Positions 1 through 6,804 of a DNA stretch of 10,541 nucleotides are shown one piece after another. The notes beneath the pieces were generated by a model. The model worked only from the letters and a program-made list of their open reading frames with translations, had not been told where the DNA came from and made no database searches. Numbering within the stretch: the first letter of the stretch is position 1; each line of letters starts with the position of its first letter. The DNA is from an uncultured Eubacteriales bacterium (GTDB taxonomy: Bacteria; Bacillota; Clostridia; Christensenellales; Borkfalkiaceae): contig URHP01000055.1 of NCBI GenBank assembly GCA_900547645.1, forward strand, positions 1 through 10,541, given 5' to 3'. Position numbers and translations under genes: made by a program.

Positions 1-48
1 TCTACACAAGGCTATTCGTCGGCAGCGTCAGATGTGTATAAGAGACAG
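1..48 (+). other. Illumina i5 / Nextera read-1 adapter contamination
   Basis: Not genomic. Bases 1-7 (TCTACAC) are the end of the Illumina P5 arm. Bases 8-15 (AAGGCTAT) sit in the i5 index position and, from memory, equal Nextera XT v2 index S520. Bases 16-29 (TCGTCGGCAGCGTC) are the Nextera read-1 sequence, and bases 30-48 (AGATGTGTATAAGAGACAG) are the Tn5 mosaic end. Genuine sequence begins at 49. The adapter creates a false C-terminal tail (LSLIHI) on the methyltransferase gene read from the minus strand. Confidence 0.98.
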
Positions 49-534
49 CCAGTAGCCTGCCTTCTGCAGCTCCTCGACCGCACGGTTCACGGAAGGCACT
101 TTGGCGACTCTGACATGCTCCGCCGCTCCCGCCGAAATGCGGATGACCGCCTCGGTAACGGAAGCGCCCTTTGCATTGGGAATGACCACGCCGTCCGCGC
201 CCGCGCACTCCGCCACGCGCAGAATGCTGCCGAGATTATGCACGTCTTCGATGCCGTCGCACAGCACGATCAGACTGTTTTCCCCGCCCAACAGATCCTC
301 AAGTTCAGAATATTCAAACGCCGTCGTAAAGGCGACGACGCCCTGATGGCGTCCCGTCGCGCTCTCCTTGTCGAGCACGGCGCGGTCCACGAACTGCACG
401 CGGACGCCCCGCTTTCTCGCCTCGGCAAAAATTTTTCCGAGCGTGCCCTGCGCGCCCTTTTCGAGCATGATCTTTTCGATGGTCTTGTCCGTCTTGAGCA
501 GCTCCAGAACGGCGTTCCTGCCCTCCGTTTTCAT
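49..534 (-). CDS. rlmB: TrmH/RlmB-family rRNA 2'-O-ribose methyltransferase, 3' end missing
   Basis: SpoU/TrmH-class (SPOUT) RNA methyltransferase, most like RlmB, which uses S-adenosylmethionine to methylate the 2'-OH of a guanosine in the 23S rRNA peptidyl-transferase loop. The 162 visible residues hold the N-terminal substrate-binding domain (about 2-70) and the start of the SPOUT fold. SPOUT motif 1 is visible as HNLGSILR (99-106), with the catalytic-type Asn100 and Arg106, then GADGVVIP and the ISAGAAEHV segment. The C-terminal motifs 2 and 3, which form the knot and SAM pocket, are missing because the contig stops at the adapter after Tyr-Trp. Family members are about 240-260 residues, so roughly a third is lost. 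The ATG overlaps the mrnC stop (ATGA), implying translational coupling. RlmB versus another TrmH paralogue cannot be settled from the fragment. Confidence 0.9.
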
Positions 535-932
535 GCGTCCTCCTCTTCGGGAAAAAACAGCTCCCCGATGCGCTCCGCCCGCCCCGTCAGATAGAGATAT
601 CCGACGAGCGCTTCGAACCCCGTTGAACGGACATACTCGCCGACCGAGGCATTCTTGCTCTTTGTCGGCTTTTTGGCGTTTCTTCCGCGGTGGAAGATGT
701 CCGCCTCCTCCTCGGTCAGCAGAGGCAGAATGCGTGCAAGCTGTTCGCTCTGTCCGTGCGCGGAGACCTTCTCGGAAGCGCGGCGATTGAGCGCGCCCGT
801 CTTTTCCCCGCTCCGCAGGGCAAGGCGCTGCCGCACCAGAAGCGTATAGACCGCGTCGCCCACAAACGCAAGGACGACGGGATTCATCTGTCTTGCCCGT
901 TCCGCAGGAACGGGCGCATCGATCAAATACAT
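531..932 (-). CDS. mrnC: Mini-ribonuclease III (23S rRNA maturation)
   Basis: RNase III-like endonuclease lacking the double-stranded RNA-binding domain. In Bacillota MrnC matures the ends of 23S rRNA as a cytoplasmic dimer. The 133-residue product carries the family signatures: LAFVGDAVY (21-29, catalytic-type Asp26), the basic HRGRNAK segment (81-87) and STGFEALVGYLYL (103-115, catalytic-type Glu107). Length matches the usual 125-145 residues. I chose the ATG at 932, giving MYLIDAPVP, because the family has a short leader before the NPLxLAYIGDA block. A longer in-frame ATG at 968 would start inside the -35 box. No Shine-Dalgarno precedes 932; instead a TATAAT box lies 7 nt upstream, suggesting a leaderless transcript. 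The gene overlaps the methyltransferase gene by 4 nt, a common Clostridia and Bacilli arrangement. Confidence 0.93.
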   Translation of the reverse strand: MYLIDAPVPAERARQMNPVVLAFVGDAVYTLLVRQRLALRSGEKTGALNRRASEKVSAHGQSEQLARILPLLTEEEADIFHRGRNAKKPTKSKNASVGEYVRSTGFEALVGYLYLTGRAERIGELFFPEEEDA

Positions 933-939
933 TGATCTG

Positions 940-968
940 ATTATACCACATTTCCGTCGGATTGACAA
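940..968 (-). promoter_or_regulatory. Sigma-A-type promoter of mrnC, probably leaderless
   Basis: On the minus strand TTGTCA (968-963) is followed by exactly 17 nt and then TATAAT (945-940), itself preceded by TGG, an extended -10. Only 7 nt (CAGATCA) separate the -10 from the ATG at 932, so a start point 7-8 nt past the box falls at or one base before the A of ATG. The box match is seen directly; leaderless transcription is inferred. Confidence 0.72.
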
Positions 969-1018
969 GTGTTGACGGACGTGCCGCGCGGAACAATTGG
1001 AAAAAATCCCTTTCCCCG

Positions 1019-1047
1019 TTGCTTTTTCGGATAAATCATGCTATGAT
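1019..1047 (+). promoter_or_regulatory. Promoter of the aldo/keto reductase-nitroreductase operon
   Basis: TTGCTT (1019-1024), 17 nt, then TATGAT (1042-1047) preceded by TGC, an extended -10. The expected start near 1054 leaves a short leader containing GGAGG (1057-1061), 7 nt before the ATG at 1069. The -35 is weak but the extended -10 and spacing are good. It diverges from the mrnC promoter; the roughly 50 nt between them could hold an operator, though I see no convincing palindrome. Confidence 0.6.
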
Positions 1048-1068
1048 ATAAAAAACGGAGGAAGGAAG

Positions 1069-2043
1069 ATGAACTATCGCAATCTGGGAAAATGGGGACT
1101 CAAGGTCAGCGAAGTCTCCCTCGGAAGCTGGGTGACCGACCTGACGGGAACCGAAGCGGAAAAGACGGCGCTGGCAACGGTGAACGCAGCCTTCGACGCA
1201 GGCGTCAACTTCTTCGACTGCGCGGACGCCTATTCGGGCGGCGCGGCGGAGCGGTTTTTGGGAAAAGCGCTCAAAGAACACAGCCGCAGCGAGTACGTCG
1301 TCTCGTCCAAGGTCTTTTTCCCGATGGGACGGGGCGCGAACGACTGGGGGCTGTCGCGCAAGCACATCGTGGAACAGATCGACAGGACGCTGAAAAACAT
1401 GCAGCTCGACTATCTCGACCTGTATTTCTGCCACCGCTTCGATCCCACCACCCCCATCGAGGAGACCATGCAGACGCTTTCCGACCTGGTCGCGGCGGGG
1501 AAGGTGCTCTATTACGGCGTTTCGGAATGGTCGCCCGTACAGATCACCGAGGCGATCGCCGTCACGAAAGAACTGCGCCTGCGCCCGCTGTCCGTCATCC
1601 AGCCGCAGTATCACATGATGGACCGCTATATCGAAGACGAGATCATGGGCATCTGCGAAAAAAACGGCGTGGGGATCGTCACGTTCTCCCCGCTCGCCCA
1701 GGGACTGCTGACGGGAAAATACCGCAAAGGACAGCCCCTTCCCGAAGGCTCGCGCGCGACTTGGCAGGCAGATAAACAGATCAACAATCTGCTGACGGAA
1801 GACAACCTCGACAAAGTGGAACGGCTGCTGAAGGTAGCGGATGCGCTCGGCGTTCCCCTCTCCGTACTCGCCCTTGCGTGGATCCTGCGCAAGAAACAGG
1901 TGACGTCCGTCATCACGGGAGCAAGCAAGCCCTCTCAGCTGGAAGCCAACGTGAAAGCGAGCGGATTTTCCATCCCCGACGACGCGCTCGACGAAATCGA
2001 AGACATCCTCGCCTACAAGCCGTTCGTAAGAAAGATCGGTTAA
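1069..2043 (+). CDS. Aldo/keto reductase (potassium-channel beta-subunit-like)
   Basis: Cytoplasmic NAD(P)H-dependent oxidoreductase with a TIM-barrel fold that reduces aldehydes or ketones. The 324-residue product resembles the AKR6/YghZ-type group rather than short AKR5-type enzymes. The catalytic tetrad is complete: Asp50 and Tyr55 (FFDCADAY), Lys81 (SSKVF) and His122 (YFCHRFD). Cofactor-contact segments are visible as GVSEWSP (near 165), QPQYHMMDR (near 183), FSPLAQGLLTGKY (near 210) and ITGASKPSQLEANV near the C-terminus, the usual 2'-phosphate-binding region. The ATG at 1069 is chosen over the longer reading from 997 because GGAGG lies 7 nt upstream and the family starts MxYRxLGxxGLKVS. 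It is the first gene of a two-gene operon with the nitroreductase 16 nt downstream. The substrate cannot be read from sequence. Confidence 0.94.
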   Translation: MNYRNLGKWGLKVSEVSLGSWVTDLTGTEAEKTALATVNAAFDAGVNFFDCADAYSGGAAERFLGKALKEHSRSEYVVSSKVFFPMGRGANDWGLSRKHIVEQIDRTLKNMQLDYLDLYFCHRFDPTTPIEETMQTLSDLVAAGKVLYYGVSEWSPVQITEAIAVTKELRLRPLSVIQPQYHMMDRYIEDEIMGICEKNGVGIVTFSPLAQGLLTGKYRKGQPLPEGSRATWQADKQINNLLTEDNLDKVERLLKVADALGVPLSVLALAWILRKKQVTSVITGASKPSQLEANVKASGFSIPDDALDEIEDILAYKPFVRKIG

Positions 2044-2059
2044 CCCAAAGGAGCATCTC

Positions 2060-2584
2060 ATGCAATTTCAGGAAGTATTGAAAGCCCGCGTTTCAACGCG
2101 CGATTTTGCCCCCGCGCCCGTCCCCGACGGCGCGGTAAACGCCATTCTTGCCGCCGCGCTGTATGCGCCCGTCGGCATGCACCGGTTCGACACCCTGCAC
2201 CTTTCCGTCATCACAAACAAAGACGTCCTGGAGCATATCCGCCGGAGCGTCGCCAGGGCAACGGGCGACGAGTCCGCCGATCCATTGCACGGCGCGCCCC
2301 TGCTCATCGTCGTATCCACGTCGCAGGCGGGCGAGATCGGCGCGCTCAACGTCTCCTGCCTTGTCGAAAACATGCTGCTCGCCGCAACCGATCTCGGGTT
2401 CGGGAATCTCTACGTGCGCGGCGCGATCGCGGAAGCCGCCAAGGACGCAAGCCTTGTACGGGACATGAAGATCCCCGCAGGCTTCACCCCCGTCGCAAGC
2501 GCCGCGATCGGCTATGCGGCATCCCCCGCCGCGCCCAGAACGGCGCCCAAAAACGGGGAGACCACCGTTGATTTCGTCACCTGA
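2060..2584 (+). CDS. Nitroreductase-family FMN oxidoreductase
   Basis: Small flavoprotein of the nitroreductase fold, which binds FMN at a dimer interface and reduces nitro, quinone or related compounds with NAD(P)H. The 174-residue product has the N-terminal FMN-phosphate motif RVSTRDF (Arg10, Ser12, Arg14), an APVGMHRFD segment where the family usually has APSaxNxQPW, the central helix NVSCLVENMLLAATDLGFGNLYVRG (97-121) and the C-terminal AAIGYAAS strand. It is at the short end of the family. The ATG at 2060 follows AAAGGAG (2047-2053) with 6 nt spacing. It is cotranscribed with the aldo/keto reductase and the operon ends at the hairpin at 2607-2635. Pairing the two suggests a shared detoxification or redox role, but that is inference. 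Confidence 0.9.
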   Translation: MQFQEVLKARVSTRDFAPAPVPDGAVNAILAAALYAPVGMHRFDTLHLSVITNKDVLEHIRRSVARATGDESADPLHGAPLLIVVSTSQAGEIGALNVSCLVENMLLAATDLGFGNLYVRGAIAEAAKDASLVRDMKIPAGFTPVASAAIGYAASPAAPRTAPKNGETTVDFVT

Positions 2585-2606
2585 GTTTTACACAGACAAA
2601 ACATAG

Positions 2607-2635
2607 AAAAGCCGCGGATCACCGCGGCTTTTTTT
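2607..2635. terminator. Bidirectional rho-independent terminator
   Basis: A perfect GCCGCGG / CCGCGGC stem (2611-2617 with 2622-2628) around a 4-nt loop is flanked by AAAA on the left and seven T on the right. It therefore works for the plus-strand nitroreductase (T7 tail) and, less strongly, for glmS arriving on the minus strand (T4 tail). It sits between two convergent genes, 4 nt past the glmS stop codon. Confidence 0.93.
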
Positions 2636-2638
2636 CGT

Positions 2639-4408
2639 CTATTCCACCGTGACGGATTTTGCAAGGTTCCTCGGCTTGTCGGGATCGTTCCCCAGCGCAA
2701 GCGAGACGTGATAGGCGAGCAGCTGCAGAGGAATGACGGAGAGAATGGGTGAAAAGGCGGGTTCGCACCGCGGGATAAGGACGGACGCCGTCACCTCCTT
2801 TGCGCCGCAAAGATCTTCGAAGGGCGTGACAAGAAAGACAGCCGCGCCCCGCGCATACACTTCATGCACGGCGTTCATCGTCTTATCTGCAAGCGCGCGG
2901 TCGCAGATGAGCGCGACGACGGGCGTTCTTCCGTCCACCAACGCAAGCGTCCCGTGCTTGAGCTCCCCCGCCGCGTACCCCTCGCTCGGCAGATAGCTGA
3001 TCTCCTTGAGTTTGAGGCTGCCTTCAAGCGCGGCGTACCGGTCGGCGCCCCGTCCCAGAAAGAATACGCTCCGCGCACCCTGAAAGTAGGGCGTCCATGC
3101 GGCGACGCGCTCGCAGGAAGAGAGCGTCTCCCGCGCAAGGACGGGGAGCCCGGCAAGGGAGGGCGCGGGACGAGAGCGCGCCGCGGCAAGCCCCGCCGCA
3201 AGCGAATAGAGCACGGCAAGCTGGGCGTTGAAGCTCTTTGTGGCAGCGACCGCGATCTCCCTTCCCGCATGCGTGAAGAGCACGCCGTCGGCAAGCCGCG
3301 TCAGCGACGAATGAGGAACGTTGACGACGGCGATCAGGCGCGATCCCCGGCGCTTGGCAAGTTCCGCAGCGGCAAGCGTATCCGCCGTCTCCCCGCTCTG
3401 GCTCACCGCGATCGTGAGCGTTCCCGGCGGTACGATGGGATCGCCGTAGCGGTATTCGCTTGCCAAAAAGACCTCCGTGGGGACTCCGGCAAATTTTTCG
3501 GCGGCGTGTTTCATACACAACCCACTGTGATATGCCGTTCCGCACGCCACAATATGAAGGTACTTTGTCTGACATAGTACCTCACAAAGGTCAAAATCGA
3601 GCTGATCTGAATGCTTCAGAAGCGAATTTTCGATCGCCTGCGGGACTTCCGCGATCTCCTTGCGCATGAAGTGACTGTACGCCCCTTTTTCAGGCGCGCG
3701 CTCCCCTTCCCCCGGCGTGCTCCACTGCCGCGATACAGGCGAAAGCGTCCGGTCGAACAGCTCCGCCTTCCCCCGTTTCAGGCGGGCAAATTCGCCGTCG
3801 CACAGCACATAGGCGCGCCGTCCGTCCGCGGCAACTGCCGCAAGATCGCTTGCCGCAAACACGCCGTCCGCCCCTTCGGCGACGACGAGCGGACTGTGCA
3901 TGCGCGCGCAGACGATCTCCTCGCATCCCTCGGCGAGCACCGCAAGCGCATAGGAGCCGACAAACGATTTTGCAGCCTTTTGCACCGCCCGTAAAAGGTC
4001 GCCCTCCTGCGCGTAACAGCGGTCGATGAGGTGCGCGGCGACTTCGCTGTCCGTATCCGAAGAAAAGCATTCGCCGCGGGCAAGGCACTGCGCGCGGAGC
4101 GCGTCGGCGTTCTCCAAAATCCCGTTGTGAACCAGACAGATCTTCCCGAAACAATGCGGATGCGCGTTGCGTTCGGAGGGCGCGCCGTGCGTTGCCCAGC
4201 GCGTATGCCCGATCCCGCAGTTCCCCGCAAGCGCGCGGGCGGCGGACAGCTCCGAAACCCGCCCCTTCCGTTTGACGACGAAAAACTTACCGCCGTTCAG
4301 GACGGCGATCCCTGCAGAGTCATAGCCGCGGTATTCCAGTTTTTCCAGTCCGTCAAGCAGCACGGGCGCGGCGCGCTCCTGCCCGAGATACCCGACAATG
4401 CCGCACAT
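2639..4408 (-). CDS. glmS: Glutamine--fructose-6-phosphate aminotransferase (isomerizing)
   Basis: Makes glucosamine-6-phosphate from fructose-6-phosphate and glutamine, the committed step of amino-sugar synthesis. The 589-residue product has an N-terminal class-II glutamine amidotransferase domain with nucleophile Cys2 (MCGIVGY), GIGHTRWATHG (65-75) and NGILEN (95-100), then two SIS domains. ACGTAYHSG (288-296) and SQSGETADT (336-344) mark the first; ELKHG (482-486, catalytic-type His485) lies in the second. The C-terminus DKPRNLAKSVTVE is the canonical tail, with the Schiff-base-type lysine. It is slightly shorter than the usual 600-610 residues. The ATG at 4408 shares one base with the glmM stop (TGATG), with GGAGG (4416-4420) 7 nt upstream. 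A reading from 4675 only extends into glmM in another frame. There is no 5' UTR for a glmS ribozyme, so control is probably at operon level. Confidence 0.97.
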   Translation of the reverse strand: MCGIVGYLGQERAAPVLLDGLEKLEYRGYDSAGIAVLNGGKFFVVKRKGRVSELSAARALAGNCGIGHTRWATHGAPSERNAHPHCFGKICLVHNGILENADALRAQCLARGECFSSDTDSEVAAHLIDRCYAQEGDLLRAVQKAAKSFVGSYALAVLAEGCEEIVCARMHSPLVVAEGADGVFAASDLAAVAADGRRAYVLCDGEFARLKRGKAELFDRTLSPVSRQWSTPGEGERAPEKGAYSHFMRKEIAEVPQAIENSLLKHSDQLDFDLCEVLCQTKYLHIVACGTAYHSGLCMKHAAEKFAGVPTEVFLASEYRYGDPIVPPGTLTIAVSQSGETADTLAAAELAKRRGSRLIAVVNVPHSSLTRLADGVLFTHAGREIAVAATKSFNAQLAVLYSLAAGLAAARSRPAPSLAGLPVLARETLSSCERVAAWTPYFQGARSVFFLGRGADRYAALEGSLKLKEISYLPSEGYAAGELKHGTLALVDGRTPVVALICDRALADKTMNAVHEVYARGAAVFLVTPFEDLCGAKEVTASVLIPRCEPAFSPILSVIPLQLLAYHVSLALGNDPDKPRNLAKSVTVE

Positions 4409-5730
4409 CAGAGCGCCTCCGCGCTTGCGCGCACCGCCCGCTCCACAAGGCGCACCGCCCGCTCCGCAGCATCTTCGTCCCCTTCTGCAAGGATGCGCAC
4501 GAGCGGCTCCGTTCCGGAAGGCCGGACGACCATACGCACGCCCCACTGCTCCGCCTGCGCGATCGCCGCCCTCACACTTTCCCGCGCAAGGACCGCTTTC
4601 CCGCCCGCAGACGGAACGTCGCGCTTTTTCTGCGGGAGAGGGACATAGCCGTGCGTCAGGAAGGAGAGCGGACATTTGCGCTCCAGAACGGTCTCCGAGA
4701 CCTTCAGCGCGGTGAGGATCCCGTCTCCCGTGGTCGCATATTTGCGGAACACGATATGCCCCGAAGGCTCGCCGCCCAGCAGCGCGCCGCGGCGCGTCAT
4801 CTCCTCCGAAACATATTTATCTCCCACCTGCGTGCGGGTACAGACGATCCCCGCGCGCTCCAGCGCGCGCGCCAATCCGCCGTTGGAGACCACCGTCGTA
4901 ACGACGCCGCCCTCCCCGAGCTCGCCGCGCTCCTTCATATCCTTCGCGCACACCCACAGCGTGGCGTCGCCGTCAACGATCTCCCCCCTTTCGTCCACGC
5001 AGATACAGCGGTCGGCGTCGCCGTCGAATGCAAATCCGACATCGAGCGAATGCAGCCTGACAAGCTCACACAGCCGTTCGGGGCGGGTGGAGCCGCAGTC
5101 CGCATTGATGTTCGTGCCGTCGGGGGAAACGCCGATACAGCGAACCTGCGCGCCGAGGGCGTCAAACACCGTCTTGGCGAGCGCCCAGGCGCTTCCGTTG
5201 GCGCAGTCCAGCCCCACCCGAAGCCCGCGGAAGGAGGTGCGCGGAAGAGACAGCAGACAGGCAAGATAGCGGTTCCTGCCCGCCACATAGTCCACCGTCC
5301 GCCCGATGTCCGCCCCCGTCGCGAGCGGGAGCGTTCCGCCGTCCAGATACTCTTCGACGAGCGCGAGCGTGCTTTCGGGCAGCTTTTCGCCGTCGCTCCC
5401 GAACAATTTGATGCCGTTGTCCGAAAAGGGATTGTGGCTTGCCGAGATCATTACCCCGCAATCGAACCCTTCCGTGCGCACGACATAGGAGACGGACGGC
5501 GTCGTGGTGACGTGCAGGAGATACACGTCCGCTCCCGAGGCTGCCGCGCCCGCCGCAAGCGCGTACTCGAAGGCATAGGAAGAAAGGCGGGTGTCCTTTC
5601 CCACCGCGATGCGCGCCCGCCCGCCGCGGGCAAAATGCCTTCCCAGAAACCGCCCCACCCGAAAAGCGTGGATCGCGGTGGGCGACTCGTTCGCCCGACC
5701 GCGGAATCCGTCCGTCCCGAAATATTTCAT
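4408..5730 (-). CDS. glmM: Phosphoglucosamine mutase
   Basis: Converts glucosamine-6-phosphate to glucosamine-1-phosphate through a phosphoserine intermediate. All four domains of the alpha-D-phosphohexomutase fold are present in 440 residues, close to the family norm. Visible motifs: KYFGTDGFRG at the N-terminus; the active-site loop ISASHNP with phosphoserine Ser98, continuing FSDNGIKLFGSDGEKL, a GlmM hallmark that separates it from phosphoglucomutase/phosphomannomutase; the metal loop DGDADR (236-241); the sugar-specificity loop GGEPSGH (319-325); and the phosphate-binding loop RPSGTEP (403-409). The ATG at 5730 has CCTCC on the plus strand (5735-5739), a good GGAGG site, 4 nt upstream. 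It lies 60 nt after the acetyltransferase gene and overlaps glmS by one base, so glmM and glmS are probably translationally coupled. Confidence 0.97.
   Translation of the reverse strand: MKYFGTDGFRGRANESPTAIHAFRVGRFLGRHFARGGRARIAVGKDTRLSSYAFEYALAAGAAASGADVYLLHVTTTPSVSYVVRTEGFDCGVMISASHNPFSDNGIKLFGSDGEKLPESTLALVEEYLDGGTLPLATGADIGRTVDYVAGRNRYLACLLSLPRTSFRGLRVGLDCANGSAWALAKTVFDALGAQVRCIGVSPDGTNINADCGSTRPERLCELVRLHSLDVGFAFDGDADRCICVDERGEIVDGDATLWVCAKDMKERGELGEGGVVTTVVSNGGLARALERAGIVCTRTQVGDKYVSEEMTRRGALLGGEPSGHIVFRKYATTGDGILTALKVSETVLERKCPLSFLTHGYVPLPQKKRDVPSAGGKAVLARESVRAAIAQAEQWGVRMVVRPSGTEPLVRILAEGDEDAAERAVRLVERAVRASAEAL
4429..4465 (-). repeat. 16-bp direct repeat, 21-nt period, in the glmM 3' end
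   Basis: GCGCACCGCCCGCTCC occurs at 4429-4444 and again at 4450-4465. It encodes two copies of the heptad ERAVRxx in the last helix of GlmM (residues about 423-436). Exact nucleotide identity suggests a small in-frame duplication, although biased GC-rich codons could also explain it. Confidence 0.6.
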
Positions 5731-5790
5731 AGCACCTCCCCGCGCGGCAGCGCACAGTCATCCTATGCCGTCCGCCGCCGAAGAGGTGAT

Positions 5791-6768
5791 TCAGTTCAGA
5801 TATTTCTGCGCGCCGCCCCGTTTGATCGTCTCGCGGCTCCGCCCGATGCAAAAATCCCCGTCCGCAAGGTCGCGCGTGAGCGTAGTTCCCGCCGCGACGA
5901 AGCAGCCGTCCCCCACGCGAAGGGGCGCCACAAGATTGCAGTTGCTCCCCAAAAACGCGCCTTTCCCGACGCGGGTGCGGGATTTGCGTTTTCCGTCGTA
6001 ATTGACGAATACCACGCCGCACCCCACGTTGACGCGTTCGGAAAGATCCGCGTCGCCCACATAGGCAAGGTGCGCGATCTTGCAGCCGTCGCCCACGCGG
6101 GCGTTCTTGCATTCGACGAACGCGCCGATGCGCACTTCATCCCCGACGACGGACGCGGGGCGCAGCGACGCGTACGGGCCCACCGAACACCGCTTGCCCA
6201 CTCTTGCGCCGACAAGACGGCTGCTGTCCACGCGCGTGCCCGCGCCCACCGCACTGTCCTCCACATAGCTGTCCCCGCTCAAGATCGCGTCCTCGCCGAT
6301 CACGCTTGCGCCGCACACGACGCATCCGCGCCGCACGATCGCCCCACGGCCCAGCGAGACGGTGCGATCGACCTGCGCGCCCTCCTCGACAAGCGCACCG
6401 CGCGCCGCATGAAAGAGGGCGCTTTCACGGTAGGCGCGCTCCCGAAGAGCGGGATAATCGGAGAGCGCAAAGAGACCGTCCGCAGGATCGCTCCCCTCCC
6501 GAAATGCGCCCCCGCGCTCCAGAAATCCCCCGCGGAAACGCAGGCTCCCCGCCTGCTCCGCGACAAAGCGCGCAAGCTGTTCGCCCGTCAGAAAGGGAAA
6601 CACGGGATACAGCACAAGCTTTTCCCCGGGAGGCGGCGCGCCGTCGAGGATCTCCGCCCCCAGATTGGAGCGCATCCGCTCCAGACAGTTCATGCCCGCA
6701 AGGTCGAGTTCGTAGCTCTTTTCTCCGCGAAAGGTAAAAAACGCGCGTCTGACAAGATAGACCTTCAT
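5791..6768 (-). CDS. GlmU-type glucosamine-1-phosphate N-acetyltransferase without a recognisable uridylyltransferase domain
   Basis: 325-residue left-handed beta-helix protein homologous to the C-terminal half of GlmU, which acetylates glucosamine-1-phosphate using acetyl-CoA. Hexapeptide repeats run from about 125 to 305. The catalytic set is present: Arg203 (LRP), Lys221 (FVECKNAR), His233 and Tyr236 (AHLAYVGDA) and Asn256 (NYDG), followed by VAAGTTLTRD. The N-terminal ~115 residues lack the pyrophosphorylase signature LAAGxGTRMxS...K and are about half the normal 230; only LDLAGMNCLERM vaguely recalls GlmU. It is the first gene of the operon with glmM and glmS, which supports the substrate. 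I chose the ATG at 6768 because an in-frame ATG at 6780 lies inside the putative -10. No clear Shine-Dalgarno precedes either. It may be an acetyltransferase-only GlmU; UTP-dependent uridylylation would then be encoded elsewhere. Confidence 0.87.
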   Translation of the reverse strand: MKVYLVRRAFFTFRGEKSYELDLAGMNCLERMRSNLGAEILDGAPPPGEKLVLYPVFPFLTGEQLARFVAEQAGSLRFRGGFLERGGAFREGSDPADGLFALSDYPALRERAYRESALFHAARGALVEEGAQVDRTVSLGRGAIVRRGCVVCGASVIGEDAILSGDSYVEDSAVGAGTRVDSSRLVGARVGKRCSVGPYASLRPASVVGDEVRIGAFVECKNARVGDGCKIAHLAYVGDADLSERVNVGCGVVFVNYDGKRKSRTRVGKGAFLGSNCNLVAPLRVGDGCFVAAGTTLTRDLADGDFCIGRSRETIKRGGAQKYLN

Positions 6769-6775
6769 ATCCGTT

Positions 6776-6804
6776 ATCATATCAAAACGCCGCGCCCGTT
6801 TAGA
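6776..6804 (-). promoter_or_regulatory. Putative promoter of the glm operon, probably leaderless
   Basis: On the minus strand TATGAT (6781-6776), preceded by TGA, forms an extended -10 that ends 7 nt before the ATG at 6768, the same geometry as at mrnC. The -35 position falls in the loop of the upstream terminator and matches poorly (TCTAAA, 3 of 6, at 17 nt), so the extended -10 would have to carry recognition. Without it the operon would depend on read-through from glpK. Confidence 0.5.

Noticed and set aside
962..977. TTGACA / TTGACG on the plus strand as -35 boxes for the aldo/keto reductase
   Set aside because: No -10-like sequence lies 16-18 nt downstream, where the sequence is GC-rich. 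TTGCTT with the extended TATGAT at 1042 fits better.
28..996. A single long minus-strand frame continuing from the methyltransferase upstream over mrnC
   Set aside because: The part beyond 534 is an off-frame shadow of mrnC and the part below 49 is adapter. The real gene starts at the ATG overlapping the mrnC stop.
1036..2061. A 341-codon minus-strand frame opposite the aldo/keto reductase
   Set aside because: It is an antisense shadow with no recognisable motif, and the plus-strand product has a complete catalytic tetrad.
4409..4675. An N-terminal extension of GlmS
   Set aside because: It overlaps glmM out of frame, and GlmS needs Cys at position 2 as its N-terminal nucleophile, which the ATG at 4408 provides.
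5731..5790. A possible regulatory RNA or terminator between the acetyltransferase gene and glmM
   Set aside because: The 60-nt gap has no T-tract or convincing stem; only the glmM Shine-Dalgarno is clear.
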